A stretch of DNA of 64,000 nt from Edwardsiella ictaluri ATCC 33202 (GCF_000264785.1 NZ_AFJI01000007.1:1-64000), one strand, 5' to 3'. Counted from the first letter of the stretch, positions 1-9,509 are shown. Program-made: numbers and translations. Notes: generated by a model from the sequence alone, not told the origin.

Positions 1-27
1 CCTCATGCGCAAGCATGGGGTCTTTTT
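1..27 (+). terminator. rho-independent terminator of a gene left of the window
   Basis: An 8-bp stem (1-8 with 13-20, one G-T pair) closed by a GCAA tetraloop is followed by TCTTTTT. It would end a plus-strand transcript whose gene lies outside the window. Confidence 0.6.
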
Positions 28-43
28 GCTATACGTAAAATAT

Positions 44-64
44 AAAAAGCCCAGCTAGCTGGGG
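44..64 (-). terminator. probable terminator of the acs-yjcH-actP transcript
   Basis: Read on the minus strand, the palindrome CCCAGC-TA-GCTGGG (50-63) is followed by a C and five T residues. It lies about 110 bp past the actP stop, and the IS-like remnant at 71-161 sits between gene and terminator. The short central loop makes it less than ideal. Confidence 0.45.
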
Positions 65-70
65 AGGGGG

Positions 71-161
71 AGCGTTAGAAATTCTGTGTCATTCCAGTAA
101 GATACAAACAAAAAGGAATGACGCATGTCTCAGTTTAACGTGACACAGAATTCTGAACGCT
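71..161 (+). mobile_element. short inverted-repeat element, IS256-like remnant or MITE
   Basis: Two 21-nt arms face each other: 71-91 and 141-161 match at 18 of 21 positions when one is reverse-complemented, sharing AATTCTGTGTCA. Inside the left arm a nested GTCATTCC (88-95) pairs with GGAATGAC (115-122). A shine-dalgarno-like AAGGA precedes an ATG at 124, as at the start of a transposase gene, but the right arm arrives only about 15 bp later. This looks like the two ends of an insertion sequence fused by internal deletion, or a small non-autonomous element. The IS256 assignment rests on the general look of the ends and is a guess. No clear target-site duplication was seen. Confidence 0.45.
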
Positions 162-175
162 CTCTTATTATTCGG

Positions 176-1837
176 TTAATGCGAGCTGCCCTGAGAGATG
201 CTCAGCCCGGTTTGCGAACGGATAAACTGAGCTCGGAAGCGTTCCCGCTCCTGCTGCCCGGCCAGCGAACTGTCGGTGATCGAGAATAGCCATGTGCCGA
301 CAAAGGCGACGATCATCGAGAACAGCGCCGGATATTCATACGGGTAAATCGGCTTTTCATGGCCGAGGATCTGCACCCAGATCGTCGGGCCGAGGATCAT
401 CAGAACCACCGCCGTCAGCAGGCCCAGCCAGCCGCCAATCATCGCGCCGCGGGTGGTCAAACGCGACCAGTACATCGACAGGATGATGATAGGGAAGTTA
501 CAGCTGGCGGCGATAGAGAACGCCAACCCGACCATAAATGCGATGTTCTGCTTCTCGAATAAAATCCCCAGCGCGATAGCGACCAGGCCGAGTACCACGA
601 CGGTGATCTTGGAGACCTTCAGCTCGTCGCGCTCGGTCGCCTTGCCGTTTTTCATCACACTGGCGTACAGATCGTGGGAAACGGCCGAGGCACCGGCCAG
701 CGTCAGGCCTGCAACGACCGCCAGAATGGTGGCGAAGGCCACCGCCGAGATAAAGCCGAGGAAGAAGTTGCCGCCAACGGCATTGGCCAGGTGCACCGCC
801 GCCATGTTGGTGCCGCCCAGCAGCGCGCCGGTGGCGTCTTTGAACGCCGGATTGGCGCTGACCAGCAAGATGGCGCCGAAGCCGATGATAAAGGTCAGAA
901 TATAGAAGTAACCGATAAAACCGGTGGCGTAGAACACGCTCTTGCGCGCTTCTGTGGCGTCACTCACGGTGAAGAAGCGCATCAGGATGTGCGGCAGACC
1001 GGCGGTGCCGAACATCAGCGCCAGGCCGAGCGACAACGCGGAAATCGGATCGGAAACCAGACCGCCGGGGCTCATGATGGCGATGCCTTTCGGATGCACC
1101 TTCACCGCTTCGGCGAATAGGGTATTGAAGTCGAAGTTGACTGACTTCATCACCATCAGCGCCATAAAGCTGGCGCCGGCCAACAGCAGCACCGCCTTGA
1201 TGATTTGTACCCAGGTGGTGGCCAACATGCCGCCGAACAGCACGTACAGCACCATCAGGATACCGACCAGGATCACCGCTACGTGGTAGTTGAGCCCGAA
1301 CAGCAGCTGGATCAGCTTGCCGGCGCCGACCATCTGCGCGATCAGATACAGCGCCACCACCACCAAAGAGCCACAGGCCGACAGAGTGCGGATCGGTTTC
1401 TGCTGCAGACGGTAAGAGGCGACATCGGCAAAGGTATAGCGGCCAAGGTTGCGCAGGCGCTCCGCGATCAGGAACAGAATGATCGGCCAGCCGATGAGGA
1501 AGCCGATGGAATAGATCAGTCCGTCATAGCCCGAGGTGTAAACCAGGGCGGAGATGCCGAGGAACGAGGCGGCGGACATGAAGTCGCCGGCGATCGCCAA
1601 GCCGTTTTGTAGGCCGGTGATGCGCCCGCCCGCGGTGTAGTAGTCCCGGCGGGAACGGGTGCGTTTGGACGCCCAGTAGGTGATGTACAGGGTGGCGCCG
1701 ACAAACAGGATAAACATCACGATCGCCTGGATGTTCAGCGGCTGACGATGCACTTCGCCGGCGATGGCGTCGGCATGGGCCAGACCGGGCAGCGACAGCA
1801 ACGCGGCGGCGGAAAGGGCGGAGCATAAACGCTTCAT
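176..1837 (-). CDS. actP: cation/acetate symporter ActP
   Basis: A 553-residue member of the sodium:solute symporter family that imports acetate and other short carboxylates across the inner membrane. The sequence follows E. coli ActP (549 aa) throughout: a cleavable-looking hydrophobic N-terminus (about 1-22), then about 13 membrane spans, including the conserved YTAGG segment near residue 67 and the GGRYSL-free SSS core with FGGMLATTW. The C-terminus [10 protein letters not shown] is the family's usual end, so the gene is intact despite the IS-like remnant only 15 bp beyond its stop. It overlaps yjcH by 4 bp and is the last gene of acs-yjcH-actP, which couples acetate uptake to activation. 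Confidence 0.95.
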   Translation of the reverse strand: MKRLCSALSAAALLSLPGLAHADAIAGEVHRQPLNIQAIVMFILFVGATLYITYWASKRTRSRRDYYTAGGRITGLQNGLAIAGDFMSAASFLGISALVYTSGYDGLIYSIGFLIGWPIILFLIAERLRNLGRYTFADVASYRLQQKPIRTLSACGSLVVVALYLIAQMVGAGKLIQLLFGLNYHVAVILVGILMVLYVLFGGMLATTWVQIIKAVLLLAGASFMALMVMKSVNFDFNTLFAEAVKVHPKGIAIMSPGGLVSDPISALSLGLALMFGTAGLPHILMRFFTVSDATEARKSVFYATGFIGYFYILTFIIGFGAILLVSANPAFKDATGALLGGTNMAAVHLANAVGGNFFLGFISAVAFATILAVVAGLTLAGASAVSHDLYASVMKNGKATERDELKVSKITVVVLGLVAIALGILFEKQNIAFMVGLAFSIAASCNFPIIILSMYWSRLTTRGAMIGGWLGLLTAVVLMILGPTIWVQILGHEKPIYPYEYPALFSMIVAFVGTWLFSITDSSLAGQQERERFRAQFIRSQTGLSISQGSSH

Positions 1838-2145
1838 TGTTTCACCTCACTCAGGATTTCTGCGGTGAGACGATCGAACTCGCCGTTGGCGCGGAATACA
1901 TAGATCCCGGTCAAGATGAAAGAGATCACGATCAGCCCGACACCAACCGGGATCCCGCGGGTGATGGTCGATCCGGCGGCGATCGGCGTGCCGAGCCATT
2001 GCGGATCGAAGGCGATCAACAGAATAAAGCCGACGTACAGCGCCAGCGTAATCAGCGAAAGCAGCCAGACGAACCGGCCGCGTTTTCTCACCAGCTCTTT
2101 AAAGCGCGGGTTTTCTTCAATCTCTTGATAAATGGTGTCATTCAT
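1834..2145 (-). CDS. yjcH: DUF485 inner-membrane protein YjcH
   Basis: A 103-residue protein of the DUF485 family with two predicted membrane spans (about 26-48 and 62-84) and charged cytoplasmic ends. Its stop overlaps the actP start (ATGA-type overlap), implying translational coupling, and it lies between acs and actP exactly as in E. coli. The biochemical role is not established; the constant pairing with ActP suggests an accessory to acetate transport. Confidence 0.92.
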   Translation of the reverse strand: MNDTIYQEIEENPRFKELVRKRGRFVWLLSLITLALYVGFILLIAFDPQWLGTPIAAGSTITRGIPVGVGLIVISFILTGIYVFRANGEFDRLTAEILSEVKQ

Positions 2146-2236
2146 CAGAGTGTCTCCAGTAGGTATTGATAGAGTACGCCGCGCCAGGGCCGCTCAACGG
2201 CGTGTTATCCGAATAAGCGGCCTGAAGCGGCGTAAA

Positions 2237-4195
2237 TTATGACGGCACTTTCATTGATTGTTTTTCTTCCAGCAGCTTGTCGACTACGGCCGGATCGGCC
2301 AGCGTTGAGGTATCTCCCAGATTGCTGATATCGCCGCTGGCAATTTTGCGTAGGATACGGCGCATGATCTTGCCGGAGCGTGTTTTGGGCAGAGCATCGG
2401 TCCAGTGCAATATATCCGGTGTGGCGATGGGACCAATCTCCTTACGTACCCAGTCACGGACCTCGGCATATAGCGCTGGCGATGGCTCTTCCCCTACGTT
2501 TAGAGTGATATAGGCGTAGATTGCCTGTCCTTTAATACTGTGGGGGATCCCGACGACGGCCGCTTCGGCAATCTTAGGGTGCGCAACCAATGCTGATTCG
2601 ATCTCCGCAGTGCCCAAACGGTGCCCTGAGACGTTGAGTACATCGTCGACGCGACCGGTTATCCAGTAATAGCCGTCTTCATCACGCCGGGCGCCATCGC
2701 CGCTGAAATACATACCCTTGAAGGTGGAGAAATAGGTCTGTTCAAAACGTTCATGGGCGCCAAACAGTGTGCGCGCCTGCCCGGGCCAAGAGTCGAGGAT
2801 TACCAGGTTGCCTTCACTGGCGCCCTCGAGGATTTCCCCGCTGTTATCGACCAGGGCTGGCTGTACGCCAAAAAATGGGCGGGTTGCCGATCCGGCTTTA
2901 AGCACGGTGGCGCCGGGCAGGGGAGTGATCATAAAGCCGCCGGTTTCGGTCTGCCACCAGGTATCCATGATCGGGCAGTGGCTGTTGCCGATGGTGTGGT
3001 AATACCACTCCCAGGCCTCGGGATTGATCGGTTCGCCGACCGATCCCATTATGCGCAGCGAGGTCCGATGGGTATCGGCGATGGCGCGTTTCCCCTCTGC
3101 CATCAGCGCACGGATTGCCGTTGGCGCGGTATACAGAATGTTGACCTGATGCTTGTCTACGATCTGACTGAGGCGATTAATGCCGGGATAGTTAGGGACG
3201 CCCTCGAACATCAGTGTAATGGCGCCGTTGGCCAAAGGGCCATACAGTAGGTAGCTGTGGCCGGTGACCCAGCCGACGTCCGCTGTACACCAGTAAATGT
3301 CACCGGGATGATAGTCAAAAACATACTTAAAAGTGGTCGCTGCGTAGACCAGATAGCCACCGGTAGTGTGCAGTACGCCCTTTGGTTTTCCGGTCGACCC
3401 TGAGGTATAAAGAATAAACAGCGGATCTTCGGAATTCATTTCCACTGGCGGGCAGTATTCGTCGGCGAGAGCCATCAGCTCATGCCACCAACGATCGCGA
3501 TCGCTATCCCACTCTCCAGCGCCACCAGTACGGCGGAATACCACGACATGACGCACGCTGTTGACCTGAGGATGTTGCAGCGCTTCGTCGACGTTACGCT
3601 TGAGTGGAATGGTTCGCCCAGCGCGAATTCCCTCATCAGCCGTGATCACCAGTTTAGCTCCGGAGTCGATAATGCGTCCGGCAACCGCCTCTGGGGAGAA
3701 GCCGCCGAAGATCACAGAGTGTATGGCGCCAATTCGTGCGCAGGCCAGCATGGCCACTGCCGCTTCGACTACCATAGGCATATAGATTGCGACGACGTCG
3801 CCCTTTTCTACCTGCAGTGATTTCAGAACATTGGCGAAGCGGCACACTTCACTGTGCAACTGGCGATAGGTTACCCTGCGACTCTCCTGTGGATCGTCGC
3901 CTTCCCAGATGATGGCTGTCTGCTCACCGCGTTCAGCTAAATGGCGATCCAAGCAGTTGGCCGCCAGGTTGAGTGTACCATCGTCAAACCAACGGATATT
4001 GATATGGCCTGGATCGAAGGAGGTATTCTTGACCCGGCTATAGGGGGTTATCCAGCTGATGATCTGTCCCTGCTCTGCCCAGAATGCCTCGGGAGCCTCG
4101 ACAGAGGCCTGATACATTTCACGGTACATTTCCGCATTGATAAAGGCATGCTGGGCAATATCTGCCGGAATAGGGTAGGTATGGATCTGGCTCAT
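2237..4195 (-). CDS. acs: acetyl-CoA synthetase (AMP-forming)
   Basis: Converts acetate, ATP and CoA to acetyl-CoA through an acetyl-adenylate, for high-affinity acetate scavenging in the cytoplasm. I use the ATG at 4195 (652 aa, same length as E. coli Acs; MSQIH start), which has GGAG 8 bp upstream; an in-frame ATG at 4222 has no good ribosome site. The AMP-binding motif [12 protein letters not shown] lies near residue 263 and the C-terminal [11 protein letters not shown] carries the lysine that is acetylated in homologues to switch the enzyme off. It leads the acs-yjcH-actP operon; the 91-bp gap before yjcH has no terminator. Confidence 0.97.
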   Translation of the reverse strand: MSQIHTYPIPADIAQHAFINAEMYREMYQASVEAPEAFWAEQGQIISWITPYSRVKNTSFDPGHINIRWFDDGTLNLAANCLDRHLAERGEQTAIIWEGDDPQESRRVTYRQLHSEVCRFANVLKSLQVEKGDVVAIYMPMVVEAAVAMLACARIGAIHSVIFGGFSPEAVAGRIIDSGAKLVITADEGIRAGRTIPLKRNVDEALQHPQVNSVRHVVVFRRTGGAGEWDSDRDRWWHELMALADEYCPPVEMNSEDPLFILYTSGSTGKPKGVLHTTGGYLVYAATTFKYVFDYHPGDIYWCTADVGWVTGHSYLLYGPLANGAITLMFEGVPNYPGINRLSQIVDKHQVNILYTAPTAIRALMAEGKRAIADTHRTSLRIMGSVGEPINPEAWEWYYHTIGNSHCPIMDTWWQTETGGFMITPLPGATVLKAGSATRPFFGVQPALVDNSGEILEGASEGNLVILDSWPGQARTLFGAHERFEQTYFSTFKGMYFSGDGARRDEDGYYWITGRVDDVLNVSGHRLGTAEIESALVAHPKIAEAAVVGIPHSIKGQAIYAYITLNVGEEPSPALYAEVRDWVRKEIGPIATPDILHWTDALPKTRSGKIMRRILRKIASGDISNLGDTSTLADPAVVDKLLEEKQSMKVPS

Positions 4196-4635
4196 ACTGC
4201 GTCTCCGCGCCGATGTTAACAATATGTCAATATAGAGTTAATTTTGGCTGCGGTTAGCGAATTGTGTGTTTTTTGCGCGCGCGATCACGTAATAACCGCA
4301 GAGCGACAGCGCAGCGTGGAGCATGCCTGATGAAGCGAGCGCACATTGAACGATAGTATGTTGCCCTAATTTGGCGCCCTAAATTGATGCGTGAGAGACA
4401 TGGTGCCGAGGTTGAAGGATGCTGGCGGATTTTATCGGCTGTCGCAATATTGCTAAGTTTGCCTCTGGTTTTATTAACTGCCAATTTATTGATCACACAA
4501 CAGAATATTATTGCTTAATTATATGTGTATAGTCATATATCCCGTTTTATTGCATAAATAATAATTATAAATCCAAGTGAGTGACGTACAGCGGACAGAT
4601 TGTAGCGGATGATCGCCGAAGGGAAGTGACAAGAG
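4196..4635. other. intergenic region upstream of acs; no gene seen
   Basis: About 440 bp, AT-rich from 4480 to 4580, between acs (minus) and the gltP remnant (plus). In E. coli the equivalent gap holds CRP-dependent acs promoters and the start of nrfA. I see no nrf sequence and no CRP or promoter match good enough to call. The 80-codon open frame at 4254-4496 has no coding character. Confidence 0.5.
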
Positions 4636-4659
4636 ATAAAAAAGGGCGTTGCGGCGCCC
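4636..4659 (-). terminator. orphan minus-strand terminator upstream of the gltP remnant
   Basis: On the minus strand GGGCG-CCGCAA-CGCCC (stem arms 4644-4648 and 4655-4659) is followed by six T residues. No minus-strand gene precedes it: the next one to the right is tolC, which has its own terminator. It may be left from lost DNA or end an antisense transcript through the broken gltP. Confidence 0.45.
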
Positions 4660-4682
4660 AATAAGAGTGAGGTTGCAGAGTG

Positions 4683-5337
4683 ATGATGCGATTTAAATTG
4701 ACCTGTGCGTGGCAGATTGTTATTGCACTGATTTTAGGGATTGCGGTTGGCGCAGCGCTGCATTATTACACCGAATCGCGCGGCTGGTCAGTAACGTGCT
4801 GGGGTCGGCCGGCGATATTTTTATTCGCCTGATTAAGATGATTGCTATCTCGGTGCTGATAGTCGAGATAGTCGAGATAGTCGAGATAGTCGAGATAGTC
4901 GAGATAGTCGAGATAGTCGGGATAGTCGGGATAGTCGGGATAGGGACTGTGTCGCTGCGCATTATGGAAAAGAGGGAGGCCTATGCGCGCCGAAGGCAAT
5001 CACCAGATTTGTGGTATCGACGGGCTGTTCATTTAATCTGGATGGCTCGACGCGATGCTATATCAAATCATTGCGGCGATTTTTATCGCCAAGCTGTACG
5101 GTATCCAGTTATCGCTCATTCAGGAGTTCATCCTGGTTCTGACTCTGATGGTGACCTCGAAGGGCACCGCCGGCGTCCCCGGCATCTCGTTTGTGGTGAT
5201 GTTGCGACGCTGGGCAGCGTCGGTATGGAGGGGCTGATCTTTATTGCCGGGGTCGATCGGATTCTGGATATGGCATGGAGCACACGGCGCTGAACGTGGT
5301 GGGAAACGTATTGATTGCAGGCGCGTGGCGTGGCTGA
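4683..5337 (+). pseudogene. gltP: broken glutamate/aspartate:proton symporter GltP
   Basis: Remnant of a DAACS-family transporter (E. coli GltP, about 437 aa). From the ATG at 4683 the frame gives a GltP-like start (AWQIVIALILGIAVG, LHYYTESRGW) and then shifts. The second frame gives LGSAGDIFIRLIKMIAIS, matching GltP near residue 40. After that about 230 residues are missing and a 9-bp tandem repeat takes their place. Past the repeat, fragments of the C-terminal half appear in all three frames: MEKREAY, then SFNLDGST (substrate-binding motif), then IIAAIFIAKLYGIQLS with LVLTLMVTSKG, then TLGSVGMEGLIFIAGVDRIL, and a final ALNVVGN. Several frameshifts plus the large deletion make function impossible. 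In E. coli gltP follows nrfA-G beside acs; here nrf is missing. Confidence 0.9.
4858..4943 (+). repeat. 9-bp tandem repeat (minisatellite) inside the gltP remnant
   Basis: Nine complete head-to-tail copies (4858-4938) plus a partial tenth: six of GATAGTCGA followed by three of GATAGTCGG. The clean split between the two unit versions suggests stepwise slippage duplication. In the gltP frame the array would encode (VEI)n(VGI)n. It sits where the middle of gltP is missing. Confidence 0.95.
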
Positions 5338-5340
5338 AAA

Positions 5341-5366
5341 ACAAGGGCGGAAAATCCGCCCTTTCT
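5341..5366. terminator. bidirectional terminator between gltP remnant and tolC
   Basis: GGGCGG (5345-5350) pairs with CCGCCC (5356-5361) around an AAAAT loop. T-rich runs follow on both strands, so it can serve the minus-strand tolC, whose stop is about 30 bp away, as well as the former gltP. Confidence 0.7.
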
Positions 5367-5395
5367 TAATGTATTGTCGTCCGCACCGACGCTAT

Positions 5396-6823
5396 TTAGC
5401 GTACGCCGCCACCGGGGATCGGCCCATTGGCTTTGGCGGCCTGGGCCGCATCATCAGGAGCAATGCTGTCGGCCGCTGTCGGGACCGTTTTGCTCAGATC
5501 GCCGTTGAGCATCAGCAGATCGTTTTGATTGAGGGTACCCAGCGCATACTTGATGTTCAGCTGGCTGATCAGGTAGTCATAGCGCGCGTTGGCCAGGTTC
5601 TGCTTGGCGTTGTACAGCGCCGTGGTGGCATTCAATACATCGACGATGGTACGGGTGCCCACCTGATAACCGGCCTGGGTGGCATCCAGGGAGCTTTGGG
5701 CTGAGACTACGGCCTGTTTATAGGCAGATACGCTGCTGATGGCGGCAGAGATGTTGTTGAAGGAGGAGCGGACATTCTGCACCACGCCGCGGTGGGCGCT
5801 GTCCAGGGCCTCGCTGGCGCCGACAAAGTTGTACTGCGCCTGTTTCACCTGCGAGTTGGTGGCACCGCCGGAGTATAGCGGCAGGTTAAAGCTCAGGCCC
5901 ACAGTGTTCTGTCCCTGATAGCTGCTACCATTGCCTCCCCGCAGCGTTTCTTTCTGCGCGTTGGAGAGGGAGTTATAGTCGGTATTGCTGACGCCGGTGG
6001 AGGCTGTCAGATTCAGGGTCGGCATATAGCCGGTTTCTGCATACTTGATCTGCTGACGTGCCAAGTCCTGGCTCAGGCGGGCGCTTAACAGCTGCAGGTT
6101 GCGTTTCTCGGCCTCTTGCAGCAGCGCTTTCACATCGTCAGGGCGCTTGGTGCTGAAGCGATCGATATTCAGGGCGGAGAGCTGTGGATAGTACTGGCCG
6201 GTGATCTGGCGTAGGGCTTCCAGCGAGTTATCCAGATTGTTGCGTGCGCTGACCTCTTGGGCCAGCACCTGATCGTACTGCGCTCGGGCGTTCTGTACGT
6301 CGGTAATGGCCACCAAGCCGACCTTGAAGCGCTGGGTCGTCTGATCGAGCTGATTGTAAATCGCCTGTTTGTTGGCTTCGGTATAGGTCAGCTGATCGAT
6401 GGCACGCAGCACGTTAAAGTAGGCGGTGGCAGTATTCAGCATCAGCGTCTGTTCAGAGGACTGATAGGATACATCCTGAATTCCGGCCTGCTTTTCGGTC
6501 AGCGAGAGCTGACGCCATTTGGACATATCAAAGATTGTCTGCGTCAGCGCCAGGGTAGCCCCGTAATTATTTGAGTTTAGGCCACTGCTGTCGCGAAAGC
6601 CGTTGGTATAGGTATAGTCAGCGCCAAGCCCCAGCTGTGGCAGCAGCGGGCTGCGGGACTCATTGATCTTTTCAAATGCAGCATCACGGTTAGCAGCAGC
6701 CTGACGGAGATCCGGGTTGCTTTCTTTGGCCTGCTGATATACCTGCATCAGGTTTTCTGCCTGACTTAATGCACTGAAGCCACTGAGGCTTAGGCCAATA
6801 AGAAGAGGGAGCAGTTTCTTCAT
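5396..6823 (-). CDS. tolC: outer-membrane efflux channel TolC
   Basis: Trimeric outer-membrane beta-barrel with a long periplasmic alpha-helical tunnel; exit duct for AcrAB-type pumps and type I secretion. The start at 6823 (475 aa) is preferred because AGGA lies 6 nt upstream; the ATG two codons earlier abuts the ribosome site directly. A signal peptide (about 1-22, ending SQA) is followed by two outer-membrane efflux protein repeats; ARSPLL-like ESRSPLLPQLGLGADYTYT and VGTRTIVDVLNATT are typical. The tail is shorter and different from E. coli, as is usual. It is divergent from nudF, as in E. coli. Confidence 0.97.
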   Translation of the reverse strand: MKKLLPLLIGLSLSGFSALSQAENLMQVYQQAKESNPDLRQAAANRDAAFEKINESRSPLLPQLGLGADYTYTNGFRDSSGLNSNNYGATLALTQTIFDMSKWRQLSLTEKQAGIQDVSYQSSEQTLMLNTATAYFNVLRAIDQLTYTEANKQAIYNQLDQTTQRFKVGLVAITDVQNARAQYDQVLAQEVSARNNLDNSLEALRQITGQYYPQLSALNIDRFSTKRPDDVKALLQEAEKRNLQLLSARLSQDLARQQIKYAETGYMPTLNLTASTGVSNTDYNSLSNAQKETLRGGNGSSYQGQNTVGLSFNLPLYSGGATNSQVKQAQYNFVGASEALDSAHRGVVQNVRSSFNNISAAISSVSAYKQAVVSAQSSLDATQAGYQVGTRTIVDVLNATTALYNAKQNLANARYDYLISQLNIKYALGTLNQNDLLMLNGDLSKTVPTAADSIAPDDAAQAAKANGPIPGGGVR

Positions 6824-6864
6824 TTGCATTCCTTGTTATGCAGAAAATATGGTTGGCGCAGCAT

Positions 6865-6877
6865 AGACCTAAGGTCT
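6865..6877. promoter_or_regulatory. short perfect palindrome in the tolC-nudF divergent region
   Basis: AGACCTAAGGTCT is a perfect inverted repeat around one base, about 40 bp upstream of the tolC start. It could be an operator for either gene, but I recognise no regulator for it. Confidence 0.25.
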
Positions 6878-7039
6878 TAGACTGCCAATTTTACCAGAGA
6901 GCTGCCTCTGTGACGGGTGGCCGAATGTGCCATTCTTGCTAAATCATCCAAGTTTAGGTGCGCTAACCGTCTCGTTAAAGTGTCCGGTTTACTTAGGTTT
7001 AGTTCCGGTGCTCTTTCAACCAATAAAGGATATTACGTT

Positions 7040-7669
7040 ATGTGTGTCGACAAACCCAGCCCTGTCAACTTCGGTAAAGATGATGTGGAAATTATCGCAC
7101 GGGAAACCTGCTACCGTGGTTTTTTTTCACTCGATCGCTACCGTTTCCGTCACCGCCTGTTTAACGGCGAAATGAGCGGCGAAGTAGTACGCGAGGTATT
7201 TGAGCGTGGTCACGCAGCAGTGCTGTTGCCCTATGATCCGCGGCGCGATGAAGTGGTATTGATTGAACAGCTGCGCATGCCTGCTTATACCAGCAGTCAC
7301 ACGCCCTGGTTGTTGGAAATGGTCGCAGGGATGATTGAGATGGGTGAAAGCGTAGAGCAGGTGGCCCGACGTGAAGCGCAGGAGGAGGCCGGGATTACCG
7401 TGGGACGTTGTCAGCCGGTGCTGAGCTATTTGGCAAGTCCGGGAGGTACCAGCGAGCGGTTGTCCATTGTGGTCGGTGAGGTCGATGCGACCACGGCATT
7501 CGGGGTGCATGGGCTGGCGGAGGAGCATGAGGATATTCGTGTCCACGTGGTCAGCCGTGCGCAGGCATATCGCTGGGTAGAACAGGGCGTTATAGACAAT
7601 GCGGCATCGGTGATCGCCCTGCAGTGGCTGGCGCTGAATCATCGGCGTTTGCGGGCGCAGTGGGCCTGA
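7040..7669 (+). CDS. nudF: ADP-ribose pyrophosphatase NudF
   Basis: Nudix hydrolase that cleaves ADP-ribose to AMP and ribose 5-phosphate, clearing a reactive metabolite. The ATG at 7040 gives 209 aa, the E. coli length, with AAGGA about 9 bp upstream; the frame extends farther but without homology. The Nudix box is complete at residues 97-119 (G97, E103, R111-E112, E115-E116, G118). SPGGTSERLSI is conserved with E. coli. In E. coli this gene heads nudF-yqiB-cpdA-yqiA-parE; here yqiB is broken. Confidence 0.96.
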   Translation: MCVDKPSPVNFGKDDVEIIARETCYRGFFSLDRYRFRHRLFNGEMSGEVVREVFERGHAAVLLPYDPRRDEVVLIEQLRMPAYTSSHTPWLLEMVAGMIEMGESVEQVARREAQEEAGITVGRCQPVLSYLASPGGTSERLSIVVGEVDATTAFGVHGLAEEHEDIRVHVVSRAQAYRWVEQGVIDNAASVIALQWLALNHRRLRAQWA

Positions 7670-7699
7670 GCGGACAGCGCCCATGCGGAGGTGTAAAAA

Positions 7700-7990
7700 T
7701 TCAGACTCTCAGGGGATTGCCGGATCGGCGTGAGAGTCGATACCATTAACGTGGTTGTCTGCTGCGGCCGGGTGCCTCTTTGGGCCTGGCTGATAGCCTC
7801 TACCCTTGGACTCTCTCCGGTGGTGCAATGGCGTTATGGAATTGTGTGCAATACAGCAGATCTCCCAATTCAAAGCACGCTATGATAACCCGAACAAAAA
7901 GTTGCATCAGTGCGATGAAAAGCATCAAATTAACTGGATTTCGGCAAACGGATGCTCCGCAGGGTTGGCACAGATGCAGGGTGTTTTTTT
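7700..7990 (+). pseudogene. yqiB: remnant of yqiB (DUF1249)
   Basis: The 396-bp gap between nudF and cpdA holds what is left of yqiB, the gene at this place in E. coli (140 aa). The clear part is 7839-7934, which reads [16 protein letters not shown] then [17 protein letters not shown]. coli YqiB has [32 protein letters not shown]. After HQIN the homology moves to another frame (a segment resembling the WLRYCLAHG end), and upstream no frame gives the N-terminal half. Stops and shifts rule out a full protein. Outer boundaries are approximate. Confidence 0.8.
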
Positions 7991-8065
7991 AACTGTTCAT
8001 TTCGATTTATCCGTGTAATCGCCGTTTTGCATGTTCTGACAGACTCAAGTCATAAAGGACGTTAT

Positions 8066-8893
8066 TTGGAAAGCCTGTTTCATCTGGCCGTAGCGAGTGG
8101 GGCGCCGGTCAGATTATTGCAAATTACTGATACCCACCTATTTGCAGGGCAACAAGAGACCCTGCTGGGGGTCAATACCTACCGCAGCTATCAGGCTGTA
8201 TTGGCGGCGATCCGCGCTGAGGCGCATCCGTTCGATCTTATCGTCGCGACGGGAGACCTCGCGCAGGATCACTCCGCAGCCGCCTATCGGCATTTTGCCG
8301 CGGGTGTTGCCGAGCTGCACAGGCCCTGCCTGTGGCTACCGGGGAATCATGATTTTCAGCCAGCGATGGTCGACGCGCTGGCGCAGGCCGGTGTACATGC
8401 AAACAAGCGGGCTCTGCTGGGGGAGTGCTGGCAGATCGTCTTGCTGGACAGCCAGGTCGTTGGCGTTCCACACGGTGAGCTGAGCGATTATCAGCTCGAG
8501 TGGCTGGAGCTGACGCTGGCTAGCGAACCGCAGCGCCACACGATGCTTCTGCTGCATCATCACCCACAGCCCTCAGGCTGTACCTGGCTGGATCAGCACA
8601 GTCTGCGCAATGCGCACGCGTTGGATGAGATCCTGCGGCGCTATCCCCAGGTCAATACGCTGGTGTGCGGTCATATTCATCAGGAACTGGATCTGGACTG
8701 GAACGGGCGCCGACTGCTGGCGACGCCGTCGACCTGCGTTCAGTTTAAACCGCTGTGCACCAATTTTACCATTGATACCATTTCTCCGGGCTGGCGCTAT
8801 CTGACCCTGTATCCTGACGGGCGCGTGACCACGGCGGTGCATCGCCTGGCCAGCAGTGAGTTCAGGCCGGATTTGGACGCAGACGGCTATTGA
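8066..8893 (+). CDS. cpdA: 3',5'-cyclic-AMP phosphodiesterase CpdA
   Basis: Metallophosphoesterase that hydrolyses cAMP and so tunes CRP-dependent regulation. A TTG start at 8066, preceded by AAGGAC, gives 275 aa, equal to E. coli CpdA, and an ESLFHL N-terminus that matches ESLLTL. Metal ligands are visible: D22 and H24 in ITDTHLF, GDLAQD, GNHDF, LLHHHP and CGHIHQE. An upstream in-frame extension runs through the yqiB remnant and is not credible. yqiA starts 2 bp after its stop. Confidence 0.95.
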   Translation: MESLFHLAVASGAPVRLLQITDTHLFAGQQETLLGVNTYRSYQAVLAAIRAEAHPFDLIVATGDLAQDHSAAAYRHFAAGVAELHRPCLWLPGNHDFQPAMVDALAQAGVHANKRALLGECWQIVLLDSQVVGVPHGELSDYQLEWLELTLASEPQRHTMLLLHHHPQPSGCTWLDQHSLRNAHALDEILRRYPQVNTLVCGHIHQELDLDWNGRRLLATPSTCVQFKPLCTNFTIDTISPGWRYLTLYPDGRVTTAVHRLASSEFRPDLDADGY

Positions 8894-8895
8894 TA

Positions 8896-9477
8896 ATGCC
8901 TACTCTTCTCTATCTTCACGGTTTTAACAGTTCTCCCCGCTCTGCCAAAGCGATGGCGCTGCAGTGCTGGCTGGCCGAGCACCACCCGCAAATAACCATG
9001 CTGATCCCGCAGCTGCCGCCATACCCCGCCGATGCGGCGCAGATGCTGGAGGAGCTGGTGATGGAGCGCGCGGGGCGCCCCTTGGGTCTGGTGGGCTCCT
9101 CTCTTGGGGGATATTATGCCACCTGGCTTTCCCAGTGTTTTACCCTGCCGGCGGTGGTGATTAACCCGGCGGTAAAGCCTTTCGAGCTGCTGCTGGACTT
9201 TTTGGGGCAGAATGAGAACCCCTACACCGGGCAGCAATATGTGCTAGAGTCACGCCACGTCTTTGATTTGAAGGTGATGCAGGTGGACCCTCTGGAGTCA
9301 CCGGATCTGATCTGGTTGCTGCAGCAGACCGGCGACGAAGTACTGGATTACCGCCAGGCCGTGACCTACTACACCCCATGCCGCCAGACTATTGAAGAGG
9401 GCGGTAATCACGCTTTCGCCGGGATTGAGCGCTTTTTCCCGCAAATCATAGACTTTTTGGGGCTGAGCGCGGAGTAG
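8896..9477 (+). CDS. yqiA: esterase YqiA (UPF0227)
   Basis: Small alpha/beta hydrolase of 193 aa, the same length as E. coli YqiA. The nucleophile elbow GSSLG (67-71, Ser69) and the N-terminal [10 protein letters not shown] oxyanion region are clear; the acid and base (VLDYRQ and GGNHAF regions) are kept. E. coli YqiA cleaves short acyl and palmitoyl-CoA esters in vitro; its cellular substrate is not known. The ATG at 8896 is chosen over an in-frame TTG at 8890 because it matches the family start. Confidence 0.94.
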   Translation: MPTLLYLHGFNSSPRSAKAMALQCWLAEHHPQITMLIPQLPPYPADAAQMLEELVMERAGRPLGLVGSSLGGYYATWLSQCFTLPAVVINPAVKPFELLLDFLGQNENPYTGQQYVLESRHVFDLKVMQVDPLESPDLIWLLQQTGDEVLDYRQAVTYYTPCRQTIEEGGNHAFAGIERFFPQIIDFLGLSAE

Positions 9478-9509
9478 CACGCCGCCGCCCTATACCGACG
9501 GGTGGGTAA

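Noticed and set aside
4254-4496. 80-codon minus-strand ORF upstream of acs
   Set aside because: No ribosome site, no recognisable domain, and composition like the surrounding non-coding DNA.
4858-4943. CRISPR array
   Set aside because: Units are 9 bp, contiguous and without spacers; there are no cas genes in the window.
4709-5293. 194-codon plus-strand open frame across the 9-bp repeat
   Set aside because: It joins GltP fragments from one frame to out-of-frame sequence after the repeat; it is a by-product of the pseudogene and not a new repeat protein.
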